Assembly (NCBI GenBank): GCA_934695325.1
Contig: CAKUVD010000001.1
Span: 248,001-312,000 of the forward strand
Direction of reading: 5' to 3'
Length of the DNA: 64,000 nucleotides
From: an uncultured Bacteroidales bacterium
GTDB lineage: Bacteria > Bacteroidota > Bacteroidia > Bacteroidales > UBA932
The notes beneath the pieces are model-generated. The model was not told the DNA's origin, did not search any database, and saw only the letters and a program-made list of their open reading frames with translations. The position numbers were made by a program, and so were the translations under genes. Below are positions 1 to 7,495 of this stretch, piece after piece. Every line of letters begins with the position of its first letter. Position 1 is the stretch's first letter.

Positions 1-1683
1 TTATTTACGGAACATACATTCATCCAGGCCATCCTGGTGCTCTCGCTTATATGTGCAGTCGGACTGCTGTGCAACCAGATTAAGTTCAAGGGCGTGACGC
101 TCGGCGTGACATTCGTGTTCTTCGCCGGCATCGTGGCAGGGCATCTCGGCCTCAACATTGACCCGCAGATGCTCGCTCTGGCACAGAACTTCGGCCTCAT
201 ACTTTTCGTGTACGCTCTCGGTTTGCAGGTGGGGCCGAGTTTCTTCCCGTCATTGAAAAAAGGAGGCATCAGGCTCAACCTGCTGGCGTTTGCGGTTCTG
301 TTGATAGGAACGGCTATGTCCATCGCCTTCACCTGGGCAATGGGGCTCTCTCTTCCAGTGTCCATAGGTCTCCTCACCGGAGCGGCCACGAACACGCCTA
401 TGCTCGGAGCGGCACAGCAGGCATTGCTCCAGCTTCATCCGGAAGCCACGACCGTCTCCAACGAGATGGCTATGGCCTGTGCAGTAGGATATCCCTTCGG
501 CGTGATCGGTGTGATTATCTGCGTGATCATACTGAAGGCCATCTTTCAGAAAGACAGCGGCAGGAAAAAAGACAGCCACGACAACCAGACATATATTACT
601 GAGTTCAGGATAAGCAATCCGGCGATCTGCGGCAAGACGATACGGGACATTATGAAAGATGTCTCCATCAGGCTCGTGGTATCACGCGTCTGGAAGTTCA
701 ACGGGAAGGAGAACGAGGAGACGGGAAAACAGGGAATGGTCATAATTCCTAACGGCGACACTGTTCTGGAGAATGGGGAGCACGTGCTGGTGCTTTCCAA
801 AGAATGGGAGGTGGGCGCTGCGGAGAAACTCTTCGGAGAGACAGTGAAGAAGGACTGGAACAAGAAGGACATCGACTGGAACCATATCGACGGAACGCTC
901 GTATCCAGGCATATCTTCGTGACCAAGCCTAACGTGAACGGTGCCAAACTGGGTGACCTGCATCTGCGCAATGTCTACGGGATAAACATAACCAGGGTGA
1001 ACAGAGCCGGAATAGACATCTTGCCGTCAAGCAACCTGAGGCTCCAGATCGGTGACAAGCTGACCATAGTCGGACAGGAAAAGGCCATAAGCAATGTCGC
1101 TGAGGTTCTCGGCAATCAGGAGAAGGAGCTCAGGAACCCTAATCTGTTCTCCATTTTCTTCGGCCTCATACTCGGGCTTGTCGTCGGGAGCATTCCGTTT
1201 GCGATCCCGGGGATGAGTATGCCTATCAAGCTCGGCATCGCCGGCGGACCTATAATCGTCGGAATCCTGATGGGGGCATTCGGGCCGCGTCTGCATTTTA
1301 CGACATACACGACGCACAGCGCCAACTTGATGCTAAGGCAGCTTGGGCTCACTGTCTATCTGGCCGGGCTGGGGCTCAGTGCGGGGCCTGGATTTTTCGA
1401 GACTGTCTTCCGTCCGGAGGGTCTCCTTTGGATAGCGGCGAGCCTGATTCTGACTATCGTTCCTGTCCTCCTGACAGGATATGTGGCGTCAAGGTTCTGC
1501 CGAACGTCTTACGCATCAAATGTGGGTATGCTGTGCGGGGCGATGGCGAATCCTATCGCACTCAACTATGCACTCAGCACCGTGGATGACGATGAGCCTT
1601 CCGTGGCTTACGCTACGGTCTACCCTGTCGAGATGTTCCTGAGGGTCATCTCGGCGCAGATGATAATTCTGCTTATGTGTTAA
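1..1683 (+). CDS. YidE/YbjL (AspT)-family putative transporter, 5' end cut by window
   Basis: The reading frame is open to base 1, so the gene starts upstream; the first in-window start-like codon (GTG at 37) lies inside the first membrane helix and is not the real start. The visible protein is about 560 residues. It has two blocks of hydrophobic helices (roughly residues 1-180 and 380-560 of the visible part) flanking a soluble middle with two RCK_C/TrkA-C-like modules, for example around GDKLTIVGQEKAI. This duplicated layout is that of the AspT/YidE/YbjL family of inner-membrane antiporter-like proteins. AspT exchanges aspartate for alanine, but for most homologues, including Bacteroidetes ones, the substrate is unknown. 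It converges on the agmatine genes. Family call is firm, substrate unknown. Confidence 0.85.
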   Translation, partial: LFTEHTFIQAILVLSLICAVGLLCNQIKFKGVTLGVTFVFFAGIVAGHLGLNIDPQMLALAQNFGLILFVYALGLQVGPSFFPSLKKGGIRLNLLAFAVLLIGTAMSIAFTWAMGLSLPVSIGLLTGAATNTPMLGAAQQALLQLHPEATTVSNEMAMACAVGYPFGVIGVIICVIILKAIFQKDSGRKKDSHDNQTYITEFRISNPAICGKTIRDIMKDVSIRLVVSRVWKFNGKENEETGKQGMVIIPNGDTVLENGEHVLVLSKEWEVGAAEKLFGETVKKDWNKKDIDWNHIDGTLVSRHIFVTKPNVNGAKLGDLHLRNVYGINITRVNRAGIDILPSSNLRLQIGDKLTIVGQEKAISNVAEVLGNQEKELRNPNLFSIFFGLILGLVVGSIPFAIPGMSMPIKLGIAGGPIIVGILMGAFGPRLHFTTYTTHSANLMLRQLGLTVYLAGLGLSAGPGFFETVFRPEGLLWIAASLILTIVPVLLTGYVASRFCRTSYASNVGMLCGAMANPIALNYALSTVDDDEPSVAYATVYPVEMFLRVISAQMIILLMC

Positions 1684-1702
1684 GCGTAGGCTTCGCTGTT
1701 CT

Positions 1703-1728
1703 CCGGGCGGCGTCTGATGACGCCCGGG
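1703..1728. terminator. Hairpin between convergent transporter and aguB
   Basis: GC-rich inverted repeat (GGCGTC at 1709-1714, loop TGAT, GACGCC at 1719-1724, with CCGG flanks) in the 61-base gap between two convergent genes. No clear U-run follows on either strand, so it may be a weak bidirectional terminator. Confidence 0.35.
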
Positions 1729-1744
1729 GCTGGCCTGCGCCTGA

Positions 1745-2632
1745 TCACTTCCCGAAGCGTTTCAGGATCGGATCATAGGCGTCGATACGGCGGTCGCGGA
1801 GGAACGGCCAGCCCCTACGCACATACTCGGTGCGATCGAGGTCGATGGAGACTACTTTGTTCTCTTCGTGATCGGTATCGAACTGGGCAAGGATTTCACC
1901 CTGCGGCCCTGTGGCGAAAGAATAGCCCCAGAAATCAAGTCCTATCGTGTTGCCGGACGGGTCATCCTCGTGCCCCACACGGTTCACCGTGATCACAGGC
2001 AGGCCGTTGGCCACTGCGTGTCCCCTCTGCACCAGCTGCCAAGCCTGACGCTGCATAGCCTGCTCCTCCTTGTCATCAGTCCCCACGCCTCCGATGGCCG
2101 TAGGATAGATGAGCAAGTCCGCACCGTTCAGCGCCATCAGACGAGCCGCCTCAGGATACCACTGATCCCAGCATACCAGGACGCCAAGATCCCCGACAGA
2201 CGTATGGACAGGCCTGAATCCGAGATCCCCTGGCGTGAAATAGAATTTCTCGTAAAAGCAAGGGTCATCAGGAATGTGCATTTTCCTATACTTTCCGGCT
2301 ATGGTACCGTCCTTCTCCATCACTACGGCAGTATTATGATAGATGCCCGGAGCACGCTTCTCGAAAAGTGACAGCACCAGGACAATGCCGAGCTCTCTGG
2401 CCAATGCCCCGAAACGTTCCGTGGAAGGTCCCGGTATCGGCTCAGCAAGGTCACAGAGCGCCGCTTCCTCCGTCTGGCAAAAATAGACACTGTTATGAAG
2501 TTCCTGAAGGACTACGAGCTCTGCCCCTTTGGAAGCGCAATCCCTGATATTTGATTCAAGTTTGGCGATATTGGCGGCGATGTCTCTTCCGCAAGACTGC
2601 TGCACCATCCCGACTTTAAGTATTCTTGACAT
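1745..2632 (-). CDS. aguB: N-carbamoylputrescine amidase
   Basis: A 295-residue nitrilase-superfamily (C-N hydrolase) protein that hydrolyses N-carbamoylputrescine to putrescine, CO2 and ammonia in the cytoplasm. The Glu-Lys-Cys triad is visible: Glu in VVLQELHNS (about residue 44), Lys in GKYRKMHIPDD (about 118) and Cys in VLVCWDQWYPEAARL (about 155). The CWDQWYPE motif is characteristic of the plant/bacterial AguB group. Length is normal for the family. It follows aguA on the same strand after 100 bp, so the pair converts agmatine to putrescine. No separate promoter was found in the gap, and co-transcription from the promoter upstream of aguA is likely. Confidence 0.95.
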   Translation of the reverse strand: MSRILKVGMVQQSCGRDIAANIAKLESNIRDCASKGAELVVLQELHNSVYFCQTEEAALCDLAEPIPGPSTERFGALARELGIVLVLSLFEKRAPGIYHNTAVVMEKDGTIAGKYRKMHIPDDPCFYEKFYFTPGDLGFRPVHTSVGDLGVLVCWDQWYPEAARLMALNGADLLIYPTAIGGVGTDDKEEQAMQRQAWQLVQRGHAVANGLPVITVNRVGHEDDPSGNTIGLDFWGYSFATGPQGEILAQFDTDHEENKVVSIDLDRTEYVRRGWPFLRDRRIDAYDPILKRFGK

Positions 2633-2732
2633 ATTCTGTTTATTTAAGTAACCTCAAAAGATTTTTGAATTCCGTTCACCCACCCCTAGGCGAGTTTTCT
2701 AAGAAACAGCAGACACTGAGAGTCCTGAAAGA

Positions 2733-3776
2733 CTACTCGGGGAGCCAGCCGTCCGGGAACTGCATCGTGACGCAATGCAGGCCTCCGTGCCCGGAAAGAA
2801 GCGGCCTGCAGTCTATCACCTTCACCTTCCTGCCCGGGAACACCGCCTGAAGTCTCTCCCTGGCGATGTCATCCTTTGGGGAGGCGCATCCAGGTACAAG
2901 CACGGCATCATTGATTATCAAGAAATTGGCATAAGACCCAGGCAGACGGTAGCCGTCAAGGTACAAGGCATCCGGAAGAGGCAGAGGAACGAGCCTGTAA
3001 GGCTTCCCTTCCGCAGTCCTGAACGCTTTCAGTTCGTCCTCCATTGCCTTCAGGCGGTCATAGTTCTCATCGGACTCGTCCGTGCATTGGGTATATGCTA
3101 TCGTATCCGCGGAACAGAACCTTGCGAGTATGTCCACGTGGCTGTCAGTGTCGTCACCGACGATTCCACCATTTTCGAGCCAAAATACACGCTTCAGCCC
3201 GAACGCCTGCTTCAGTTCGCCCTCGATCTCCTCCTGAGTCAGATATTCGTTCCTGTTCAATGAACACAGACACTCTTTAGTCGTAAGGAGAGTACCACAT
3301 CCGTCAGTATCAATGCTGCCGCCTTCCAGGACATACGGGCGCATATCCACGCAGGCCACGTCCTCGCTGAACATATTGGCGAAAAAGGCAGTCTTCGTGA
3401 TCTGATTGTCTTTGTCAGACGCAAATTTCAGGCCCCATCCGTTAAATACGAAATCATACAGATATTTCTCCCCATCGTCACCATAGACCGAAATCCCGCC
3501 GTGGTCACGCGCCCAAGTGTCATTGACAGGACATTCACAGAAACGAATCTTGTCAATGTCCAGCGCAAGTCCCTGCGCGGCTGCCGACTCGGAAAGTCGC
3601 CTGGCGGCACCCTCTATCGAAGAGGTGACTATCATAAGCGACTCGCTTTCAAGTATGGCAGACGCGATCCTGGCATAGCAGTCCTGTACCTTGTCCAGTT
3701 CATACCACGGAGTGGTCTCGTCCGGCCACGTCAGCTGAACACCGCTCTGGTGCTCCCATTCTGCTGGTAATCTCAT
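2733..3776 (-). CDS. aguA: Agmatine deiminase
   Basis: A 347-residue peptidyl-arginine-deiminase-like protein (PF04371) that converts agmatine to N-carbamoylputrescine and ammonia. Diagnostic segments are the start MRLPAEWEHQSGVQLTWP, the Asp/His-bearing NDTWARDHGGISV (about residue 90), HVDILARF (about 220) and the C-terminal GHGGLHCVTMQFP, whose Cys is the expected nucleophile. The gene is first in a two-gene unit with aguB. A near-ideal Bacteroidetes promoter lies 27-57 bases upstream. In gut Bacteroidales this route is a main source of putrescine made from arginine-derived agmatine. Confidence 0.95.
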   Translation of the reverse strand: MRLPAEWEHQSGVQLTWPDETTPWYELDKVQDCYARIASAILESESLMIVTSSIEGAARRLSESAAAQGLALDIDKIRFCECPVNDTWARDHGGISVYGDDGEKYLYDFVFNGWGLKFASDKDNQITKTAFFANMFSEDVACVDMRPYVLEGGSIDTDGCGTLLTTKECLCSLNRNEYLTQEEIEGELKQAFGLKRVFWLENGGIVGDDTDSHVDILARFCSADTIAYTQCTDESDENYDRLKAMEDELKAFRTAEGKPYRLVPLPLPDALYLDGYRLPGSYANFLIINDAVLVPGCASPKDDIARERLQAVFPGRKVKVIDCRPLLSGHGGLHCVTMQFPDGWLPE

Positions 3777-3802
3777 AAGTTCAATTCAATATAAAAGCCG
3801 AC

Positions 3803-3833
3803 AAATTTAGAATCTGTTTCCTTAAAAACAAAC
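3803..3833 (-). promoter_or_regulatory. Promoter of aguA-aguB
   Basis: On the minus strand, TTTG (3833-3830) is followed after exactly 19 bases by TAAATTTG (3810-3803). This matches the Bacteroidetes consensus (-33 TTTG, -7 TAnnTTTG) and sits just upstream of the aguA start. Confidence 0.75.
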
Positions 3834-3843
3834 ACCCGCGGCA

Positions 3844-4881
3844 TCAAAATACCGTATTCTTGCAGAGCAGTGCAGCTTCCGCATCAGGAAGACATCCCAT
3901 CTTGTAAAACGGCACCTCCATAGCCACGGCGGACGCCAGCGGGACGACATAGTCCATCTTGGATTTTTCCCATCGCACGGCCGATATGGAGCCGCTGAAC
4001 GCAGCATACGCATTCAGTCCGGACACGACTGAGATTTCATTCCTGTCCGCCTGCGACAGCCTAACGACAGCCTTGACAGGCATTCTCACATTCCTATAGC
4101 ACGGAGTCTTTCCGCTCCACGGCGTTCCATAGACAAAGAACCTCCCGTTCTCAAGACGAATGACAGGGTTGTCATCATTGACAATCTCCGTCCCCGGGAC
4201 ATTTTCCAGCCACAGTCTGCTGTGCGTGCTCTTTCCGGTTCCGCTCGCCCCGAGGAACAGCACGGCCCGCCCATCAAGTCCTATGACAGAGGAATGCAGC
4301 AGGAGCGCACCGTGAGATGCGGCATTGTACGAATATAGAATCCTGAGCGCGACAGAGAGATAGAACACGGCAGCGTAAGGGCCGCATTTCTCGGAAGGAC
4401 AGAATTCGGCACTGCAGGCGTCAGCGGGCAGATACATCTCAGCAATGACATCACCGCCGTCATTCTTGAAGACGAAAAGAGTGTCCTCCCCTTTCCGATA
4501 TATATAATAAAAAGGAGTGGCCTCCTCGACGCTCATTATAAGTTCATTATCCGCCCGGTGCCATTCACGTCCTTTTCCAGGAGCCAGGACTGTCATACAG
4601 AAAGCCGGATTCTCCGCATCCGGAATACGGAACGGCTCATATTGAGACAGATCCAGAGTATGCCGCGTAAAATCAGCAGGAAGGTCTTTCCTGTCCCGGA
4701 CAAATGTTCTCGCAGGCATATCATCGCCGGCCCGGACAGGTGACACGTCAGCCACGCCGCCGCGTGCCGCATTTGCGATACGTTCAAGCACAGGCGCGGC
4801 ATAGTCCATACTCTTCCACGGGGCCTCGAGCCTTATCCCGAAAGCGATGCCTCCGACATCATACCATCCGACTTCGCTCAT
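3844..4881 (-). CDS. HprK-related kinase / PEPCK-like P-loop protein
   Basis: A 345-residue cytoplasmic protein whose C-terminal half carries an HPr-kinase/PEP-carboxykinase-type fold. Visible motifs are the Walker A GASGTGKSTHSRLW, a downstream NDDNPVIR segment resembling the acidic HprK motif, and GTPWSGKTP. The N-terminal ~180 residues are not recognised. I place the start at the ATG at 4881, which overlaps the stop of the preceding PqqD-like gene as ATGA; an upstream in-frame start would add only 11 residues inside that gene. HprK-related kinases that sit beside PqqD-like proteins occur in peptide-modification systems; in paeninodin-type lasso peptide clusters such a kinase phosphorylates the precursor peptide. 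A similar role here is inference. It is clearly not a genuine HPr kinase of a PTS. Confidence 0.75.
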   Translation of the reverse strand: MSEVGWYDVGGIAFGIRLEAPWKSMDYAAPVLERIANAARGGVADVSPVRAGDDMPARTFVRDRKDLPADFTRHTLDLSQYEPFRIPDAENPAFCMTVLAPGKGREWHRADNELIMSVEEATPFYYIYRKGEDTLFVFKNDGGDVIAEMYLPADACSAEFCPSEKCGPYAAVFYLSVALRILYSYNAASHGALLLHSSVIGLDGRAVLFLGASGTGKSTHSRLWLENVPGTEIVNDDNPVIRLENGRFFVYGTPWSGKTPCYRNVRMPVKAVVRLSQADRNEISVVSGLNAYAAFSGSISAVRWEKSKMDYVVPLASAVAMEVPFYKMGCLPDAEAALLCKNTVF

Positions 4882-5144
4882 TCCGCTATGCCGTTGGCCA
4901 TAAGGCTGTCGCAAAGTGCCGAAGAATCTCTCAGCGCCACCGCCTCATCTATCCCATAATGCTCCACAAGCAGCGCAGCGAGGCTTTCCGCTGTGAAGTC
5001 AGCGTTACCGACCTTTTCCAGCAGGAATGCCGCAGAATCATTGAGCCTCACTATCTTGGTGAGATTCACATTCCCTGCGCCCTCTCCCGAGAAAACCTTC
5101 TCGCCGCAGATCTCGCGGATCACAAAGCCATCCTTTATCTTCAT
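4878..5144 (-). CDS. PqqD-like peptide-recognition protein
   Basis: A small (88 aa) PqqD-family protein (PF05402), an all-winged-helix fold that binds leader peptides of ribosomally made, modified peptides. It shows the typical pattern: an N-terminal beta part with IVRLNDSAAFLLE, then helices with LAALLVEHYGIDEAVALRDSSALCDSLMANGI. The start chosen is ATG 5144 (MKIKDGF); a GTG at 5150 is the alternative. It is translationally coupled (ATGA) to the HprK-related kinase and divergent from the signal-peptidase-like gene. A PqqD protein alone has no catalytic role, so it should present a substrate peptide to the kinase or another partner; no precursor gene was found nearby. Confidence 0.8.
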   Translation of the reverse strand: MKIKDGFVIREICGEKVFSGEGAGNVNLTKIVRLNDSAAFLLEKVGNADFTAESLAALLVEHYGIDEAVALRDSSALCDSLMANGIAE

Positions 5145-5171
5145 TGTCACAGAATCTATTGGTTATCCGGG

Positions 5172-5179
5172 CAAAGGTA
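5172..5179 (-). promoter_or_regulatory. -7 box for PqqD/kinase operon
   Basis: TACCTTTG on the minus strand fits TAnnTTTG and lies 28 bases upstream of the PqqD-like start. No clear TTTG -33 box is seen; the upstream region is T-rich. Confidence 0.5.
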
Positions 5180-5192
5180 GCGAGTTTTTATG

Positions 5193-5200
5193 TATTTTTG
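5193..5200 (+). promoter_or_regulatory. -7 box for signal-peptidase-like gene
   Basis: TATTTTTG fits TAnnTTTG and lies 14 bases before the ATG at 5215. It is back to back with the divergent PqqD promoter in the 70-base intergenic space, which suggests shared control. Confidence 0.4.
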
Positions 5201-5214
5201 TAAAAAATTTGTCT

Positions 5215-5709
5215 ATGCACAGCGGCAACAGCGATGAAAATATGATTGTCGATAACGGCCAGTTCTTTTCGCAAGTCACCAGACTGCTGAAATCAGGACA
5301 TACTGTGACCATACCCGTCAAAGGATGCAGTATGCTTCCTTTCATCCGCGGAGACAGGGACGCCGTAGTGCTGGAAGGAATCGAAAGCGGCACTCCGGAA
5401 GGCAGGAAGAGAATCGAGGCCAAAGTCGGCGACATTGTCCTTTTTTTCTGCGACGGACGTCACATAATGCACAGAATCATCGCGACAGACGGAAACCGTC
5501 TCCGTATTCAGGGCGACGGCATCACAGTGGGAGAGGAGCATTGCCTGCGGAATGATGTCTGCGGAAAGGTCGTGACCATATTGAGGAGAAAGTCAATGCG
5601 GATAGATCCGTACTCCCCTAGGATGATGAGACGTCTCGCCGTATGGAATGCCCTCAAGCCAGTCAGACGCTATCTGCTCGCCATAATAAGGAGGCTGCCT
5701 ATATCATAA
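5215..5709 (+). CDS. S24/S26 signal-peptidase-like protein (Ser/His type)
   Basis: A 164-residue protein with the LexA/signal-peptidase fold signatures: KGCSMLPFIRGDRDAVV with Ser39 as probable nucleophile, VGDIVLF (box C-like), HIMHRIIATDG with His86, and the C-terminal ITVGEEHCLRNDVCGKV block. The HRI motif in place of a Lys-bearing one resembles SipW/archaeal/ER-type signal peptidases, which use Ser-His. No N-terminal membrane helix is obvious. ATG 5215 is preceded by a promoter-like box; ATG 5242 is an alternative start. It lies divergent from the PqqD/kinase pair and its 3' end overlaps the ABC gene by 6 bases on opposite strands. It may cleave a leader from the cassette's unknown peptide (inference). 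Confidence 0.7.
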   Translation: MHSGNSDENMIVDNGQFFSQVTRLLKSGHTVTIPVKGCSMLPFIRGDRDAVVLEGIESGTPEGRKRIEAKVGDIVLFFCDGRHIMHRIIATDGNRLRIQGDGITVGEEHCLRNDVCGKVVTILRRKSMRIDPYSPRMMRRLAVWNALKPVRRYLLAIIRRLPIS

Positions 5710-7317
5710 TCTCAGCACAGCATCACAATAGCGCTCCACAGCATCCCTGTGCGTTATAAATATCATTGTCTTGCCCTGACTTGCCGCAGTGAGATTACGC
5801 AGCATACGCACTTCCGTTTCAGGGTCAAGTGACGAACTGAGTTCATCCAGGAGCATTATGCTGCCCGGACGGAGCAATCCCCTCGCTATGGCTATTCTCT
5901 GCGCCTGACCCTCGCTCAGCCCAGCGCCAAGTTCTCCGCACCTCGTGTCCAGACCGTCAGGCAGATCGCGGACGAATTCAGCGGCCGCAATATCCAGGAC
6001 TTCCCACATCCTCTTCTCGTCCGCATCCCGGTCGCCCATAAGGAGATTGTCCCTTATCGTTCCGCTGAACAATGTATTTCCTTGAGGCACATAGATGATG
6101 TTCGCTCGTGTAGAGGGGGACGCTTCCACGCTGGAACTGCCTGAATACAGTTCCACGGAACCGCTGTCAGGCCGGAGCAGCGAGAGAACCAGGCGTATCA
6201 TCGTAGTCTTCCCCACGCCCGTATGTCCGACTACCGCAGTCCTGGCGCCCGGCTTGAAATCATAGCTGAAGTGGCTGAATACAGGACTGTCCGATCCAGG
6301 ATATGTGAAGGACAAGTCCACGATCCGTATTCCGACCGGTGAAGGAAGCATTGACGAGCCCGTCTCCTCCATCTCGACATTCTCCAGGTCCATCAGCCGG
6401 TCTATCGACGCCGCGGCATAGACGAATCCGGACATCTGCCTTGCCAATGTCATTGACGGCCCCTGGATCTGACCGACCAGCTGGAGGAAAGCGGTGAGCA
6501 TACCGAAAGTCATCGCCCCGTCGGCGATTCCGGTGACGCCCCAGAGCAATGCCACTGAATAGCCGGCCCCGAATGCCACGCTTATGGAAGAGCGGGAAAA
6601 GACATTGAACCCTGTACGTTCCCTCACACGCACATACTCATTGTCCTGAAGTCTCTGCAGCCGTGTCTCCATTTCGCCCTCCAGTTCCATCGACTGGATG
6701 ACCGTCCTATGCTGGACCGACTCCTGGATACGGCTCTGGACCAAGCCCTCGGCCTCTCGAATGTGCCTCGTCAGTTTCCGCATACGCCTGAAGAACAACT
6801 TACTGAACAGCGCGAAAAGCGGAGTCATTAGAAGCAGGGCCACAGCGAGCCTCCAATCCATCGTGCACAGGAACGTGAACGCCGCCACTAATTGCACAGA
6901 CGTGGAGACCGCCGACGGAATATCCTGACAGACAGTCCCGGCGACCGTGTCAATGTCTGAGAAGAGCCTGTTCACGGCATCGCCGCTGTGCATTCTCTCA
7001 ATGCCTTGCCACTTTGCCCGCAGAAGCCTTCTGTATAGGTTCTGTCTGAAGATGAAAGCCATCTTATATCGGGAATTGTTTTCGACCGACGTGCGTACAG
7101 CATTGACAGCCACCCGCAATAGCATCGCGGCTACCAGCACGCAGCCGTATCTGGCGACAGACCCTTCGCAGGTACCTGTGGCGATGTCCACGAGCCTTTT
7201 GCTTACCCAGATGAACCACAGATTCAAGCCAATGCTGATACAGCAGAGGAAGATGTTCACGGTGACAGCGATGCGAGACTCACCCGACCTGTCCCAAAGC
7301 CATTTTATATATTTCAT
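5704..7317 (-). CDS. ABC exporter, fused permease and ATPase
   Basis: A 537-residue half-transporter of the MsbA/peptide-exporter type: an N-terminal membrane domain of about six helices (residues ~15-300) followed by a nucleotide-binding domain. The ATPase motifs are intact: Walker A GHTGVGKTTM, signature LSEGQAQRIAIARG (LSEGQ in place of LSGGQ), Walker B IMLLDELSSSLD and the H-loop FITHRD. There is no N-terminal C39 peptidase domain, so any leader removal would need a separate protease such as the adjacent S26-like protein. Its context with PqqD-like and HprK-like genes suggests export of a modified peptide; lipid or drug export cannot be excluded. Confidence 0.85.
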   Translation of the reverse strand: MKYIKWLWDRSGESRIAVTVNIFLCCISIGLNLWFIWVSKRLVDIATGTCEGSVARYGCVLVAAMLLRVAVNAVRTSVENNSRYKMAFIFRQNLYRRLLRAKWQGIERMHSGDAVNRLFSDIDTVAGTVCQDIPSAVSTSVQLVAAFTFLCTMDWRLAVALLLMTPLFALFSKLFFRRMRKLTRHIREAEGLVQSRIQESVQHRTVIQSMELEGEMETRLQRLQDNEYVRVRERTGFNVFSRSSISVAFGAGYSVALLWGVTGIADGAMTFGMLTAFLQLVGQIQGPSMTLARQMSGFVYAAASIDRLMDLENVEMEETGSSMLPSPVGIRIVDLSFTYPGSDSPVFSHFSYDFKPGARTAVVGHTGVGKTTMIRLVLSLLRPDSGSVELYSGSSSVEASPSTRANIIYVPQGNTLFSGTIRDNLLMGDRDADEKRMWEVLDIAAAEFVRDLPDGLDTRCGELGAGLSEGQAQRIAIARGLLRPGSIMLLDELSSSLDPETEVRMLRNLTAASQGKTMIFITHRDAVERYCDAVLRL

Positions 7318-7343
7318 CGCAGATGTTTCAGATTTCCATTCCG

Positions 7344-7351
7344 CAAAGTTA
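7344..7351 (-). promoter_or_regulatory. -7 box for the ABC exporter gene
   Basis: TAACTTTG on the minus strand matches TAnnTTTG, 27 bases upstream of the ABC start and adjacent to the tandem palindromic repeats. No clear -33 box. Confidence 0.5.
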
Positions 7352-7376
7352 GTCAGAAATGTCTTGTAAGGGCGAC

Positions 7377-7482
7377 TTAATGCGAAAAAAGCATTAACTT
7401 TAACAGATTAATGCGAAAAAAGCATTAACTTTAACAGATTAATGCGAAAAAAGCATTAACTTTAACAGATTAATGCGAAAAA
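7377..7482. repeat. Three tandem 31-bp palindrome-bearing repeats plus a partial copy
   Basis: Identical 31-bp units occupy 7377-7407, 7408-7438 and 7439-7469, and the first 13 bases of a fourth unit are at 7470-7482. Each unit holds the inverted repeat TTAATGC - GAAAAAA - GCATTAA (7-bp arms, 7-base spacer), then CTTTAACAGA. Each full unit also contains TAACTTTA, one base off the TAnnTTTG -7 consensus. The array fills the space between the divergent ABC exporter and the secreted-protein gene. Possible roles are a multi-copy operator, stacked promoters or slippage-prone expression control. There are no unique spacers, so it is not CRISPR. Confidence 0.9.
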
Positions 7483-7495
7483 CAAACGAAAAAAG

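Noticed and set aside
3844..4881. True HPr kinase/phosphorylase or PEP carboxykinase
   Set aside because: Only the P-loop and nearby motifs match; the N-terminal half differs and the PqqD context points to an HprK-related family.
7377..7482. Possible CRISPR array
   Set aside because: Units are directly contiguous with no unique spacers and no cas genes nearby; it is a tandem repeat.
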